Below are positions 28,853-37,132 of a stretch of 64,000 nt of DNA, piece after piece (the stretch's first letter is position 1; every line of letters begins with the position of its first letter). Made by a program: the position numbers and the translations under genes. Source of the DNA: Micromonospora carbonacea. Lineage in GTDB: Bacteria > Actinomycetota > Actinomycetes > Mycobacteriales > Micromonosporaceae. The stretch lies in contig NZ_JACHMZ010000001.1 in the NCBI RefSeq assembly GCF_014205165.1, positions 5,066,501 to 5,130,500 on the forward strand. Direction: 5' to 3'. Below the pieces are notes generated by a model. That model saw only the letters and a list, made by a program, of their open reading frames with translations, ran no database searches and was not told where the DNA came from.

Positions 28853-29227
28853 GTTCTCCCTGTTTCGTGGGTTGTTCGGTGATGCCCGTCGGATCGGTCA
28901 GGGACCGGAAACGGGCCGGCTCCTCGCACCCGCGGCGTCGTGCAGGCACGCGAGGCCCCACGTCGGTCAGCCGACGTCCTCGCCAGCCTACCAGCCCCCG
29001 GCGGAACCGCCCGCCAAGGCCGGCCCGACGGGCCGCCGGCGCGCCTCGCCCGGCGGGCTGCCGGCGCGCCTCGCGGGCCGCCGGCGCGTCATGCCGGCGG
29101 CTGCCGGCGCGTCATGCCGGCGACATGGGGGTATCCCGGCGGCGGGAAACCGCCATGTCGCCGACATGGCGACGCCGCTAGCCGTCCGGCCCGCCGGGCC
29201 AGTCGGCCGGTCAGCCGGTCAGCCGGG
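28853..29227. other. Intergenic region between ribF and rpsO with GC-rich repeats
   Basis: No gene is visible. The part next to rpsO should hold its promoter. From about 29030 to 29115, GCCGGCGCG units recur at intervals of about 15-20 bases, followed by CCTCGC or TCATGCC. Then come CCGGCGACATGG (29117-29128), its complement at 29153-29163, and the palindrome CGCCATGTCG/CGACATGGCG (29151-29171). The stretch can fold into competing hairpins and could terminate rpsO-upstream transcription or bind a protein. Confidence 0.6.
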
Positions 29228-30163
29228 TCAGAGGATGCCCAGCATCCGGCGGATCCGCGCCACGTCGACGTTCATCTGGGCGATCAGCGGCTCCACCCCG
29301 TCGAACCGCACCTGGCCGCGCACGTGCTCGGTGAAGTCCAGGGCCACCCGCTCGCCGTAGAGGTCGCCGGAGAAGTCCAGCACGTGCGCCTCGACCCGCC
29401 GCTCCCGGCCGGAGAACGTCGGGTTGGTGCCCACCGAGATCGCGGCGGGCAGCCGCTCTCGGCCCTCCTTACGCAGGAACCAGCCGGCGTAGACGCCGTC
29501 GGCGGGCACCGCCGCGTGCGGGTGGCAGAGCAGGTTCGCCGTCGGGAAGCCCAGCTCCCGGCCGCGCTGGTCGCCCAGGACCACGACCCCCTCCAGCCGG
29601 TGCGGACGGCCGAGCACGGCCGCCGCCGCGGCGACCTCACCGGCGTCGACCCGGGCCCGGATGTAGGTGGACGAGAAGACGGTGTCGTCCTCCGCCACCA
29701 GCGGCGCGTCCTCGACGGCGAAGCCGAACGTCCGGCCGAGCTCCTCCAGCAGCGCCACGTCGCCGGCCGCCCGGTGCCCGAACCGGAAGTTCTGCCCCAC
29801 CACCACGAGGGTGGCGTGCAGGTGCTCGACCAGGATGTCGTGCACGAACGCGTCGGCGGGCAGCCGGGAGAACTCCGGCGTGAACGGCACCACGCAGAGC
29901 ACGTCCACGCCCAGCGCCTCGATCAGATCGGCCTTGCGGGTCAGCTCGGTGAGCACCGCCGGGTGCGAGCCGGGGCGGACCACCTCGGCCGGATGGGGGT
30001 CGAAGGTCACCACCACCGACCGCACCCCCAGCTCGCGGGCGCGGGCCACGGTGTGCCCGATCGTCGCCTGGTGGCCCCTGTGCACGCCGTCGAAGACGCC
30101 GATGGTGACGACCGAACTGCCCCAGCCGTCGGGCGTGGCGTCGTACCCCCGCCACCGCTGCAT
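29228..30163 (-). CDS. ribF: Bifunctional riboflavin kinase/FAD synthetase
   Basis: The enzyme converts riboflavin to FMN and then FAD. It has 311 residues. The N-terminal nucleotidyltransferase domain shows GVFDGVHRGHQ (the HxGH-type motif) and the TYIR-containing segment FSSTYIRARV. The C-terminal riboflavin kinase domain has RGRELGFPTANL and the catalytic-region segment YGERVALDFTEHVRGQVRF. The ATG follows GGGAGGAG. It lies downstream of truB in the same direction with an 81-base gap, the usual actinobacterial truB-ribF order. Confidence 0.96.
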   Translation of the reverse strand: MQRWRGYDATPDGWGSSVVTIGVFDGVHRGHQATIGHTVARARELGVRSVVVTFDPHPAEVVRPGSHPAVLTELTRKADLIEALGVDVLCVVPFTPEFSRLPADAFVHDILVEHLHATLVVVGQNFRFGHRAAGDVALLEELGRTFGFAVEDAPLVAEDDTVFSSTYIRARVDAGEVAAAAAVLGRPHRLEGVVVLGDQRGRELGFPTANLLCHPHAAVPADGVYAGWFLRKEGRERLPAAISVGTNPTFSGRERRVEAHVLDFSGDLYGERVALDFTEHVRGQVRFDGVEPLIAQMNVDVARIRRMLGIL

Positions 30164-30244
30164 GACGCTCCTCCCCTGTCGTTGCCCTGCCGGCCTCGGC
30201 CGGTCGTACCCCGCCGGCCGGGCCGGCGGTCGCCTGTCCCGCCG

Positions 30245-31129
30245 TCACGCCGGGGCGAGCACGATCTCCGCGCGCGCCCGACCGTCCCGCTCGCTGACGA
30301 TAGCGATCAGAGCGCCGGAGGGGCCGAAGACGGCGTACGGCCCCGCGATCCCGACCGGGTCGAGCGGGCCGCCGTGGGAGAGCACCTTCGCCTCGTCGGC
30401 GGTGGCCTCCCGGCGCGGGAAGAACCGGTCGGCCGCCGCGTCGAGGGGGAGGTTGACCACCTCGGGGGCGCGCCGCTCCAGCTCGTCGAGGGTCGCGGCC
30501 TCGCCGAGGGCGAAGCCGCCGACGGCCGTGCGGCGCAGCGCGGTGAGGTGGCCGCCGACCGCCAGCGCCAGGCCCGCGTCCCGGGCCAGCGCCCGGATGT
30601 ACGTGCCGGACGAGCAGGTCACGTCGATGTCCACGTCCACCACGCCGGGCGTGTCCCGGCGGACGGCCAGCACGTCGAGGCGGCTGACGGTGACCCGGCG
30701 GGCGGGCAGGTCGACGCTCTCGCCGTCGCGCACCCGCTTGTACGCCCGCTCGCCGTTGATCTTGATGGCGCTCACCGCGCTCGGCACCTGGTCGATGTCG
30801 CCGGTGAGCGCGGCGAACGCCGCCCGGATCGCCTCGTCGGCGACGGCGTCGGCCGGCGTGACGGCGATCACGTCCCCCTCGGCGTCGTCGGTCACGGTGG
30901 CCTGCCCGAGCCGCACGGTGGCGGTGTAGCTCTTGCCGGCGCCGATGACGTACGTCAACAGCCGGGTGGCCCGGCCCACCCCGATCACCAGCACGCCGGT
31001 GGCCATCGGGTCGAGGGTGCCGCCGTGCCCGACCCGCCGGGTGCGCGCCAGGCGACGGACCCGCGCCACCACGTCGTGCGACGTCATGCCGCCGGGCTTG
31101 TCGACCACGATCAGACCGTCTGCGCTCAC
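30245..31129 (-). CDS. truB: tRNA pseudouridine(55) synthase
   Basis: The enzyme makes pseudouridine 55 in the T-loop of tRNAs. It has about 294 residues from the GTG at 31129. The N-terminal signature LIVVDKPGGMTSHDVV and the catalytic motif GGTLDPMATGVL, with D40 as nucleophile, are clear. A C-terminal PUA-like domain follows. A TTG three codons upstream is the alternative start, and a CAGGCT eight bases before the GTG could be a -10 element. A divergent gene starts 91 bases away. Confidence 0.94.
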   Translation of the reverse strand: MSADGLIVVDKPGGMTSHDVVARVRRLARTRRVGHGGTLDPMATGVLVIGVGRATRLLTYVIGAGKSYTATVRLGQATVTDDAEGDVIAVTPADAVADEAIRAAFAALTGDIDQVPSAVSAIKINGERAYKRVRDGESVDLPARRVTVSRLDVLAVRRDTPGVVDVDIDVTCSSGTYIRALARDAGLALAVGGHLTALRRTAVGGFALGEAATLDELERRAPEVVNLPLDAAADRFFPRREATADEAKVLSHGGPLDPVGIAGPYAVFGPSGALIAIVSERDGRARAEIVLAPA

Positions 31130-31219
31130 GACCGCCAAGCCTGCCAGACGGGGTCGTGCCCGCCGTCACCGCACGGCACAATGCGGCGTACCCCTGAGCG
31201 TTCGTCCCCCAGGAGCCCC

Positions 31220-31552
31220 GTGAGCACACCGCCGCGCCCGTCGCCGGGCACGCCCGCCTCGCCCTCGCCCTCGCCCGAGCATCGCGCCCGGGTCGACCTG
31301 CCCGAATGGATGCGCAACCCCCCGCCCGCGCGGCCGACCCTCGGCCGACGCCTTTCCGGCCTGGTGGAGGCCGTGCCGAGGCTGCGGGAGGCCCGGCGGG
31401 CGCTGTGGCGTTGGCGGGACCGGAGCCGGTTCAGCGAGCGACGCCCCGCCGTCGCGGCGATCGCGTCGTTCGTGGTCGTCGCCGGGGTGGCCACGATCCT
31501 CGTCGCGGGCACCCTGTACGTGTTCGTGAGGATGCGGGCCGGGGAGCCGTGA
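31220..31552 (+). CDS. Small single-pass membrane protein with LPEWMR motif
   Basis: The protein has 110 residues. The N-terminus is Pro/Ser-rich (1-25), followed by RVDLPEWMRNPP at 24-35, a basic amphipathic stretch (41-75) and one membrane helix (about 77-103). Only a short tail is left outside. AGGAG lies four bases before the GTG. The acidic-LP-acidic-WMR motif recurs in the next gene, so the two are related in part. Function is unknown; a role in assembling a membrane complex would suit such a small anchored protein, but there is no direct evidence. Confidence 0.7.
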   Translation: MSTPPRPSPGTPASPSPSPEHRARVDLPEWMRNPPPARPTLGRRLSGLVEAVPRLREARRALWRWRDRSRFSERRPAVAAIASFVVVAGVATILVAGTLYVFVRMRAGEP

Positions 31553-31653
31553 GTCCGGCGCGCGGCCGGCCCGACGAAACCGTGCTGCGCGGCCGGGGCG
31601 GCGGGTGCGAAGATCATGCGCCTTCGTCCCGTCGTAGACCAGGATCCCGCGCG

Positions 31654-32658
31654 ATGACCGACCCGCAGCCGCCCGTCGCGGCGCCCACCGACGATCCGAG
31701 CGCCGCCGGGCCGGATCGGTCGCCCGCCTCCCGGGTCGACGAGGAGGTGCGGCTGCCGGACTGGATGCGCCAGGTGGGCACGGAGCAGGTGCTGGACCGG
31801 TCGGAGCGGCGGCGGCTGGCCTGGGGCCGGCACCGTGGCAAGCTCCTCGTCGCCGTCGTCGCCCTAGGCGCGGCGGGCCTGCTCGGCGCGACGGCGGTCG
31901 TCGTGGGCACCGTCGCCGAGGGCGTACGCACCGCCACCGCGCCGACGCCGGCACCCTCGCCCAGCGGGCCGCAGGACTACTTCGCCGGCACCCCTGCCGC
32001 CGGCTTCGCCGTCGGGGAGCGGGGCATCGCGCTGCCCCCGGCGCGGGCCACTGGCCCGTTCAGCGAGGCGCAGGTCCGTACGGCGCTCGACACGACCCGG
32101 CGGGCACTGGTCGAGAGCCGCCTGGCCGACACCATGCTGGGCGGCAATCCCGACCGGTTCCTCGGCGTGCTGGCGAAGGATTCCCGCAAGAGCCTCGAGC
32201 CGTTCCTCGGCGACGGGCGGCAGCGACACTTCGTTACCTGGCTCGTCAACGACTTTCGCCTGGTCGACGAGATCCGGGTCTCGGGGAAGGCCACCTACAC
32301 GGCCACCGAGGACGACAGCGGGGTCCGGATGCTGTCGGTCACCACGAGGTTCTCCTGGGTGTACGCCTTCGAACGGCTGGCCGGCGAGGCCCCGCCCGAG
32401 GCGAACCTGGTGGTCGTCCGGGACACCCTCACCTGGCACTTCCCCCACCCCGACGACGTCGCGCCCACGGCACGAGGCCTGTGGCTGGCTTCCGCCGAGG
32501 CGTTCTACTGGAACGCCATGTGCGACAAGCTGAGCCGGCGGGGCAGGCTCGACGTCGATCCCGGGCAGTACCCGTCGCAGGGCTGGCGGGCCAACCGGCT
32601 GCCCCTGGCGGAGGTCTTCGACCCGGAACGGGCCGCCCTCATTCCCGGCACCTGCTGA
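31654..32658 (+). CDS. Membrane-anchored protein with LPDWMR motif and extracytoplasmic domain
   Basis: The protein has 334 residues. The cytoplasmic part is disordered (1-28), then EVRLPDWMRQVG (31-42) repeats the motif of the preceding gene. A membrane helix lies at about 63-87. The outside domain of about 240 residues begins after a Pro/Ser/Thr-rich linker. It contains TALDTTRRALVESRLADTML and FSWVYAFERLAGEAPPEANL, with two cysteines near the end (NAMC and the terminal Cys) that may pair. I do not recognise the fold. The gap to the upstream gene is 101 bases. A hairpin element follows its stop. Confidence 0.75.
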   Translation: MTDPQPPVAAPTDDPSAAGPDRSPASRVDEEVRLPDWMRQVGTEQVLDRSERRRLAWGRHRGKLLVAVVALGAAGLLGATAVVVGTVAEGVRTATAPTPAPSPSGPQDYFAGTPAAGFAVGERGIALPPARATGPFSEAQVRTALDTTRRALVESRLADTMLGGNPDRFLGVLAKDSRKSLEPFLGDGRQRHFVTWLVNDFRLVDEIRVSGKATYTATEDDSGVRMLSVTTRFSWVYAFERLAGEAPPEANLVVVRDTLTWHFPHPDDVAPTARGLWLASAEAFYWNAMCDKLSRRGRLDVDPGQYPSQGWRANRLPLAEVFDPERAALIPGTC

Positions 32659-32680
32659 CCCGCCCCGCCGCGAAGCGGGT

Positions 32681-32733
32681 GTGAGAAGGGTGCCCTTCTC
32701 TACCGAATGCGTTAACAGGGGGCCCTTCCTTAC
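32681..32733. repeat. Intergenic hairpin element, copy B (bidirectional terminator)
   Basis: GAGAAGGG (32683-32690), two bases, then CCCTTCTC (32693-32700) form a perfect 8-bp stem. They are followed by a segment with GCGTTAACAGGGGGCCC and CTTCCTTAC. The TAA stop of the MATE gene is built into the right end. Layout and most bases match copy C at 49481-49533. Both sit between converging genes. A small CCCGC/GCGGG hairpin precedes it. Confidence 0.85.
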
Positions 32734-34064
32734 ATCCCCCGCACGGCGCCGACGACCGCCCAGCCGCCGGAGCGCAGCCGCAGCAGCAGGGCCGCCAGCC
32801 GCAGCAGCACGAACAGCGTCAGCCCGGCCCAGATGCCGCCGAGGCCGAGGTCGAACGCGTACGCCAGCCAGATCGCCGGCAGGAAACCGCCGAGGGCGGC
32901 GACGATCGTGAGGTTGCGCAGGTAGCGGACGTCACCCGCGCCGATCAGCACCCCGTCGAGGGCGAACACCACGCCGCCGATCGGCTGCAACGCCACCAGC
33001 CACGGCCAGGCGACCATCGCCTGCCCGCGCACCTGGGCGTCGGAGCTGAACAGGCCGGGCACGATGCCGGCCCCGGCGGCGATGAGCGCCGCGAACGCCA
33101 CCCCGCAGACCGCGCCGAGCAGCGCCATCCGCCGGGCCAGGGCCCGCGCCCCGGCGGAGTCGCCGGCCCCGAGCGCCGCACCGATCAGCGCCTGCGCGGC
33201 GATCGCGAGGGCGTCGAGCACCAGGGCGGTGAAGAACCACAGTTGTACGGCGATCTGGTGCCCGCCGACAGCCGCCGCCCCGAACCGGGCGGCCACGGCG
33301 GTGGCGGACAGGAAGCTGGCCTGGAAGGCGACGCCCCGCACCAGCAGGTCCCGGCTGAGCAGCAGTTGCTGGCGGATCACCCGCAGCCGGGGGCGCAGCG
33401 GCACCCGCTCGCGGGCCAGGGCGGCGGCGAACAGGACGCCGGAGACGGTCTGTGCCACCGCGTTGGCCACCGCCGAGCCGGTCAGCCCCCAGCCGACCGG
33501 ATAGACCAGCAGGACGCAGAGCAGGGCGGAGAGCAGGTTGGGGCCGAGCACGAACCACAGCGGCCGGCGGGTGTCCTGCACGCCGCGCAGCCAGCCGTTG
33601 CCCGCGGCGGCGAGCAGCAGGCCGGGCGCGCCGAGCGCGGCGACCCGCAGCCACCGCGCCGCCGCGTCGGCGACCTCTCCGGGGCCGGCGAGCGCCTCGG
33701 CCAGCGGGCCCGCGCCGAGCTGCATGCCGGCCGCGACCAGCACCCCGGCGCCGAACGCGAGCCAGGACGCCTGGACCCCCTCGGCGACGGCGCCGGCGCG
33801 GTCCCCGGCGCCGAAGCGGCGGGCGGCCCGCCCGGTGATCCCGTACGCCAGGACGGTGCCGAGCCAGGCGATCAGGGTCAGCACGGTGCCGGAGACGGCG
33901 AGCGCGGCCAGCGGCACCCGGCCCAGGTGGCCGATGACCGCCGTGTCGACCAGCACGTAGAGCGGCTCGGCGGCGAGCACCACGAGCGCGGGCAGGGCGA
34001 GCGCGGCGATCCGGCGCGGCGACGCGCCGGCGGACGGGGCGGGGGCAGGGACGGGTTGAGTCAT
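32730..34064 (-). CDS. MATE-family efflux transporter (DinF-like)
   Basis: This integral membrane antiporter of about 444 residues has twelve predicted helices in two related halves. The first begins around RIAALALPALVVLAAEPLYV, containing the conserved P-x-x-x-x-x-EP pattern of MATE N-termini. The second half begins near LLSRDLLVRGVAFQASFLSA. It would export cationic or toxic compounds using a sodium or proton gradient. I prefer the ATG at 34064, preceded by AGGA, to one six codons upstream. A dinF gene near rbfA and the DHH gene is typical in actinobacteria. The stop codon lies inside repeat element B. Confidence 0.9.
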   Translation of the reverse strand: MTQPVPAPAPSAGASPRRIAALALPALVVLAAEPLYVLVDTAVIGHLGRVPLAALAVSGTVLTLIAWLGTVLAYGITGRAARRFGAGDRAGAVAEGVQASWLAFGAGVLVAAGMQLGAGPLAEALAGPGEVADAAARWLRVAALGAPGLLLAAAGNGWLRGVQDTRRPLWFVLGPNLLSALLCVLLVYPVGWGLTGSAVANAVAQTVSGVLFAAALARERVPLRPRLRVIRQQLLLSRDLLVRGVAFQASFLSATAVAARFGAAAVGGHQIAVQLWFFTALVLDALAIAAQALIGAALGAGDSAGARALARRMALLGAVCGVAFAALIAAGAGIVPGLFSSDAQVRGQAMVAWPWLVALQPIGGVVFALDGVLIGAGDVRYLRNLTIVAALGGFLPAIWLAYAFDLGLGGIWAGLTLFVLLRLAALLLRLRSGGWAVVGAVRGM

Positions 34065-34176
34065 CGACGCCGATCCTGACATGGCCCAGGTAAGGGCTGC
34101 AAGAACGACGGTCCCTTACTCGAAGCTCGCGCCCGGCTTCGGCGGAGTGATCACCGGGACGATTGCACTCGAACAG

Positions 34177-34225
34177 GGAAAGAGTGGTCTCGACATCGGG
34201 TCATCGGGCGGACACCACTCTTTCC
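34177..34225. other. Hairpin in the region upstream of the MATE gene
   Basis: Perfect 12-base arms GGAAAGAGTGGT (34177-34188) and its complement (34214-34225) enclose a 25-base loop. It lies between the start of the MATE gene and the end of the 29-residue gene. It could terminate the small gene's transcript or bind a regulator. The remainder of 34083-34363 holds only GGGCGGGAC-type simple repeats near 34280-34320. Confidence 0.55.
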
Positions 34226-34363
34226 GGCATCGAGCGCGATCTTCGAGGTGGCGCGGGCACGGCGTGGGCGAGGGCTCAGCGGGCGGACCGGGCGGGCGGG
34301 ACCGGGCGGGCGGGACCGCCGGCGGCGCGCGACCCCGGCGGCATCAGCGCCTGTCGGCGTGGG

Positions 34364-34453
34364 TCACTGACGGGTGTCCATCGACGTCTGGAGCGCGCGG
34401 CGGGCCTGCTCGCGCGCCTCGTCGGTGTTCTCGGTCTTGGGCTTGCTGGGCAT
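34364..34453 (-). CDS. 29-residue microprotein
   Basis: The frame starts MPSKPKTENTDEAREQ, ends ALQTSMDTRQ, and then reaches TGA. It is preceded by GGAGGG seven bases before the ATG, one of the better ribosome-binding sites in the window. The peptide is highly charged, has no membrane segment, and its middle (about residues 9-25) should form an amphipathic helix. It stands alone between the MATE gene and the DUF6186-like pair. I recognise no family. The strong ribosome-binding site and codon choice make it more than a chance frame, but a 29-codon gene remains uncertain without conservation data. Confidence 0.6.
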   Translation of the reverse strand: MPSKPKTENTDEAREQARRALQTSMDTRQ

Positions 34454-34779
34454 GGCGATTCCCTCCAGGGATGCGGGTCACGGGGGACACGGTGGCCCGA
34501 CGGCCGGTCGTGCTGGACGCCCGTCGGCGGCCCGGGATCACCGGAGCGGCCGGTCTGGACGCGTGCGCCCGGGTCGGTCCGACCCTGGGGGGAGGCGGCG
34601 TCGGGTGCGACGCCACCGCCTGCGGACCAGCGCCGCAGCCACGGCGCCGATCGATTCCCAAGTTATCGTTCAGGTCCACATGCTGCCCACTGTTCCCGCC
34701 ATTTGGACACATGGGAGTGGTCCGCGACACGTCGGCGAGGCGTTCGCGCCGGTCACGACGCCCTCGCCACCGACGCCAC
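34454..34779. other. Intergenic region between the microprotein and DUF6186-like genes
   Basis: No gene is apparent in these 326 bases. The segment 34655-34715 is richer in A/T than its surroundings, with CCCAAGTTATCGTTCAGG and ATTTGGACACATGGG. It probably carries the promoter for the microprotein. No clear hairpin follows the end of the DUF6186-like gene. Confidence 0.4.
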
Positions 34780-34992
34780 TCAGCGGGCGAGGAAGTGCCA
34801 GCCGAGCCACCACCAGAAGCCGAACAGGCCGATCCGGCCGACGGGGACCGGGCCCACCTCGTAGCGCATGACGTAGGCGCAGACATCGGCCAGCGACGGG
34901 ATGCGCGAGCCGGGGCGGCGGGCCGCCCACTCGACGGCGGCGAAGAGCGTCAGGGCGGTGAGGAAGCCGCCGATGGCGAGGGCCCGCATCAT
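34780..34992 (-). CDS. Small two-helix membrane protein (DUF6186-like)
   Basis: This 70-residue protein has an N-terminal helix (ALAIGGFLTALTLFAAVEW), the conserved middle ARRPGSRIPSLADVCAYVMR, and a C-terminal aromatic helix (IGLFGFWWWLGWHFLAR). It looks like the DUF6186 group of small actinobacterial membrane proteins, a family call made from memory. Its ATG overlaps the stop of the upstream membrane-protein gene, so both are probably made together and may interact. Function is unknown. Confidence 0.7.
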   Translation of the reverse strand: MMRALAIGGFLTALTLFAAVEWAARRPGSRIPSLADVCAYVMRYEVGPVPVGRIGLFGFWWWLGWHFLAR

Positions 34993-35396
34993 CGCCGCAC
35001 CAGCCCCCAGAAGGCGGCCAGCCAGGCGAACCAGGCCGCGGAGCGGACCAGCTCGTCCTCCAGCAGGGGGTCGGCCAGCCGGGAGAAGGTGGGGAACTCG
35101 TCGCCGACGGCCAGCACGAAGGTGACCCCCTCGAAGACGCCGAACACGGCCACCGGCAACACCCACCAGACCGCCCCCGCGCCGAGTCTGCGCGGCGCCG
35201 GCCGGCGCGGCACCCGGTTGCCCAGGCCCAGCCAGATCAACGCTCCCCCGGTGCCGAGGGTGTAGAGGTTCGCCGAGGCGGAGAACGAGGGCAGTTGCCC
35301 GCCGACCAGGGAGAGACAGACCAGCACCGGCACGGTGACCACGGGGCGCTCCCACGCCCGGGTCTCCGCGACGGAGAGCTCGCTCGGGTGCTCCAT
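34989..35396 (-). CDS. Membrane protein of unknown function
   Basis: The protein has about 135 residues from the ATG at 35396, which follows GGGGAG; a GTG at 35423 is the alternative. Four hydrophobic segments are visible: VPVLVCLSLVGGQLP, LYTLGTGGALIWLGLG, VWWVLPVAVFGVFEGVTFVL and SAAWFAWLAAFWGLV. A charged loop, GDEFPTFSRLADPLLEDE, lies before the last. The loop sequence suggests it may contact the neighbouring 70-residue protein. I do not recognise a characterised family. The DHH phosphoesterase ends 65 bases upstream. Confidence 0.7.
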   Translation of the reverse strand: MEHPSELSVAETRAWERPVVTVPVLVCLSLVGGQLPSFSASANLYTLGTGGALIWLGLGNRVPRRPAPRRLGAGAVWWVLPVAVFGVFEGVTFVLAVGDEFPTFSRLADPLLEDELVRSAAWFAWLAAFWGLVRR

Positions 35397-35460
35397 CCCC
35401 CGATTCTCCCCGCCGTCACCCACTGCAGGAAGGCCGACACCCCCCGGAGTCGCCCCTGAT

Positions 35461-36501
35461 CTACGCCCCGATCAGCGCCTTGTCCAGCTCGGCGCGGATG
35501 CTGGCCACCACGTCGTCGACGCTGCCCCGGCCGGTGAAGCCGGCCGCGAACTTGTGCCCGCCGCCGCCGAGCGCGACCGCGACCCGGCTCACGTCCACCG
35601 CGCCCTTGCTGCGCATCGAGACGGCCCACTCGTCGGGGCGGACCTGCTTGACCACGCAGCTCACGTCCGCCTCGGCGGTGCACCGCACCGAGTCGATCAG
35701 GGCCTCCAGCACGTACGGCCGCTGGTCGTGCCGGGCCAGGTCGTCGAGCGTGGCGTACGTCCAGACCAGGCCGTTGCCCCCGGCCGCCGCCGGCTCCAGG
35801 CGGGCCCGGCACATCACCTCGCCGAAGAGCCGCACCGCCCCGAAGGGCCGGGTGTCGAAGACCCGGCGGGAGATGTCGCCGGGGCGGATGCCGGTGGCCA
35901 GCAGCCGCGCCGCCAGCTCGTGCACCGCCGGGGTGGTCGCCTCGAACCGGAACGACCCGGTGTCGGTGGTCAGGGCGACGTAGAGGCCCTCGGCGATCCC
36001 CGCGTCCAGCCGCACCCCGAGGCGGGCCAGCAGCTCCTCGGCCACCACGGAGGTGGCCGCGGCCCGGGGGTCGACGAGGTTGATCCCGCCGAACATGGTG
36101 TTCGACGCGTGGTGGTCGAGCACCAGCGCCGTGCCGGCCGTGGCGAGCCGGTCGACCAGGCCGCCGAGCCGCGACTCGCTCGCCGCGTCGAAGCAGACGA
36201 CCAGGTCCGGCGCCGGGTACGCGTCCTGCTCGGCGACCAGCAGGTCGAGGCCGGGCAGCGCGCGGAACGGCTCCGGCACCTCCGGCGGGCCGGGGAAGGT
36301 CGCCCGGAGCTGGCGAACGCCGAGCTGGCGCAGCCCCAGCCCGAAGCCGAGCATGCTGCCGAGCGCGTCGCCGTCGGGGTTGACGTGGCAGATGAGCTGG
36401 ACCTGCGCGTCGGCCGGCAGGTCGCGTACGGCCGCCACGGCCGCCGCCCAGTCGGCCTCGTCGGGCCCGGTGCCGGCCGCGCCGGCCGCCGGGTCGGTCA
36501 C
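35461..36501 (-). CDS. DHH/DHHA1 phosphoesterase (NrnA-like oligoribonuclease/pAp phosphatase)
   Basis: This 346-residue protein probably degrades nanoRNAs, pAp or linear dinucleotides such as pApA, as NrnA-type enzymes and mycobacterial Rv2837c do. Metal-site motifs are HVNPDGDALGS, VCFDAAS, the DHH motif in LVLDHHASN and TTDTGSFRF. The C-terminal DHHA1 domain ends in GGGGHKFAAGF, which binds substrate phosphate. Its ATG overlaps the rbfA stop by four bases. That coupling to ribosome-assembly genes is conserved in actinobacteria. Substrate preference among these compounds cannot be read from sequence. Confidence 0.93.
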   Translation of the reverse strand: MTDPAAGAAGTGPDEADWAAAVAAVRDLPADAQVQLICHVNPDGDALGSMLGFGLGLRQLGVRQLRATFPGPPEVPEPFRALPGLDLLVAEQDAYPAPDLVVCFDAASESRLGGLVDRLATAGTALVLDHHASNTMFGGINLVDPRAAATSVVAEELLARLGVRLDAGIAEGLYVALTTDTGSFRFEATTPAVHELAARLLATGIRPGDISRRVFDTRPFGAVRLFGEVMCRARLEPAAAGGNGLVWTYATLDDLARHDQRPYVLEALIDSVRCTAEADVSCVVKQVRPDEWAVSMRSKGAVDVSRVAVALGGGGHKFAAGFTGRGSVDDVVASIRAELDKALIGA

Positions 36502-36995
36502 GGCCGGTCCGCGCCGCGTGGTGCGTCGGAGTCGGCGGCGGAGCCCGCGACGTCGTCGGCCTCGTCGTCGTCGGAGTCCTCGTCGAGCCGGTACGGCTGG
36601 GCGTCGCCCGCGTACTTGGCCTGGGCGGCGAGGCGCTGCACCTCGGCGTCGGCGTGGCGGGCCGCCGCGAGCAGGTCGTCGATCTGCTTGACCTGGTCCT
36701 GCACGTCGTCGAGGACGAAGGTCAGGCTCGGCGAGTGGCGCAGCCCGAGGGCCTTGCCGACCGTGCTGCGCAGCATCCCCTTGGCGCTCTCCAGCGCCGC
36801 CGCCGTGCTGGCCTGGGCAGCCGAGTCACCGAGGACGGTGTAGAACACCGTGGCGTCGCGCAGATCGGCGGTGATCCGGGCGTCGGTGATGGTGATCATG
36901 CCGAGGCGCGGGTCCTTGATCTGACTCCGCACCACCGACGCGACCAGTTCGCGAATGCGCTCCGCGTGCCGGCGTACCTTGGCCGGATCCGTCAT
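36498..36995 (-). CDS. rbfA: Ribosome-binding factor A
   Basis: This 165-residue small-subunit maturation factor has a KH-type fold. Recognisable segments are RHAERIRELVASVVRSQIKD, DPRLGMITITDARITADL and SLTFVLDDV. The C-terminal about 35 residues are an acidic tail (DEDSDDDEADDV) that is probably disordered. The ATG at 36995 follows GGAGG. Frame continues upstream but is Arg/Ser-rich and lacks family similarity. Its stop overlaps the ATG of the DHH gene. ylxP lies 137 bases upstream, so a separate promoter may exist in that gap. Confidence 0.95.
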   Translation of the reverse strand: MTDPAKVRRHAERIRELVASVVRSQIKDPRLGMITITDARITADLRDATVFYTVLGDSAAQASTAAALESAKGMLRSTVGKALGLRHSPSLTFVLDDVQDQVKQIDDLLAAARHADAEVQRLAAQAKYAGDAQPYRLDEDSDDDEADDVAGSAADSDAPRGADRP

Positions 36996-37132
36996 CTCGC
37001 CCACCTCCACGGCGTCGGACTCCCGGTCGGCTCCGGCGGCGCGGGACGCCGCCGGAGCCGACCGGCCAACAGTTCGAACACTACCTTCGCGATCGGGCCG
37101 GCCGCCGGTCCCGGGCGGCACCGCCCGCACTG

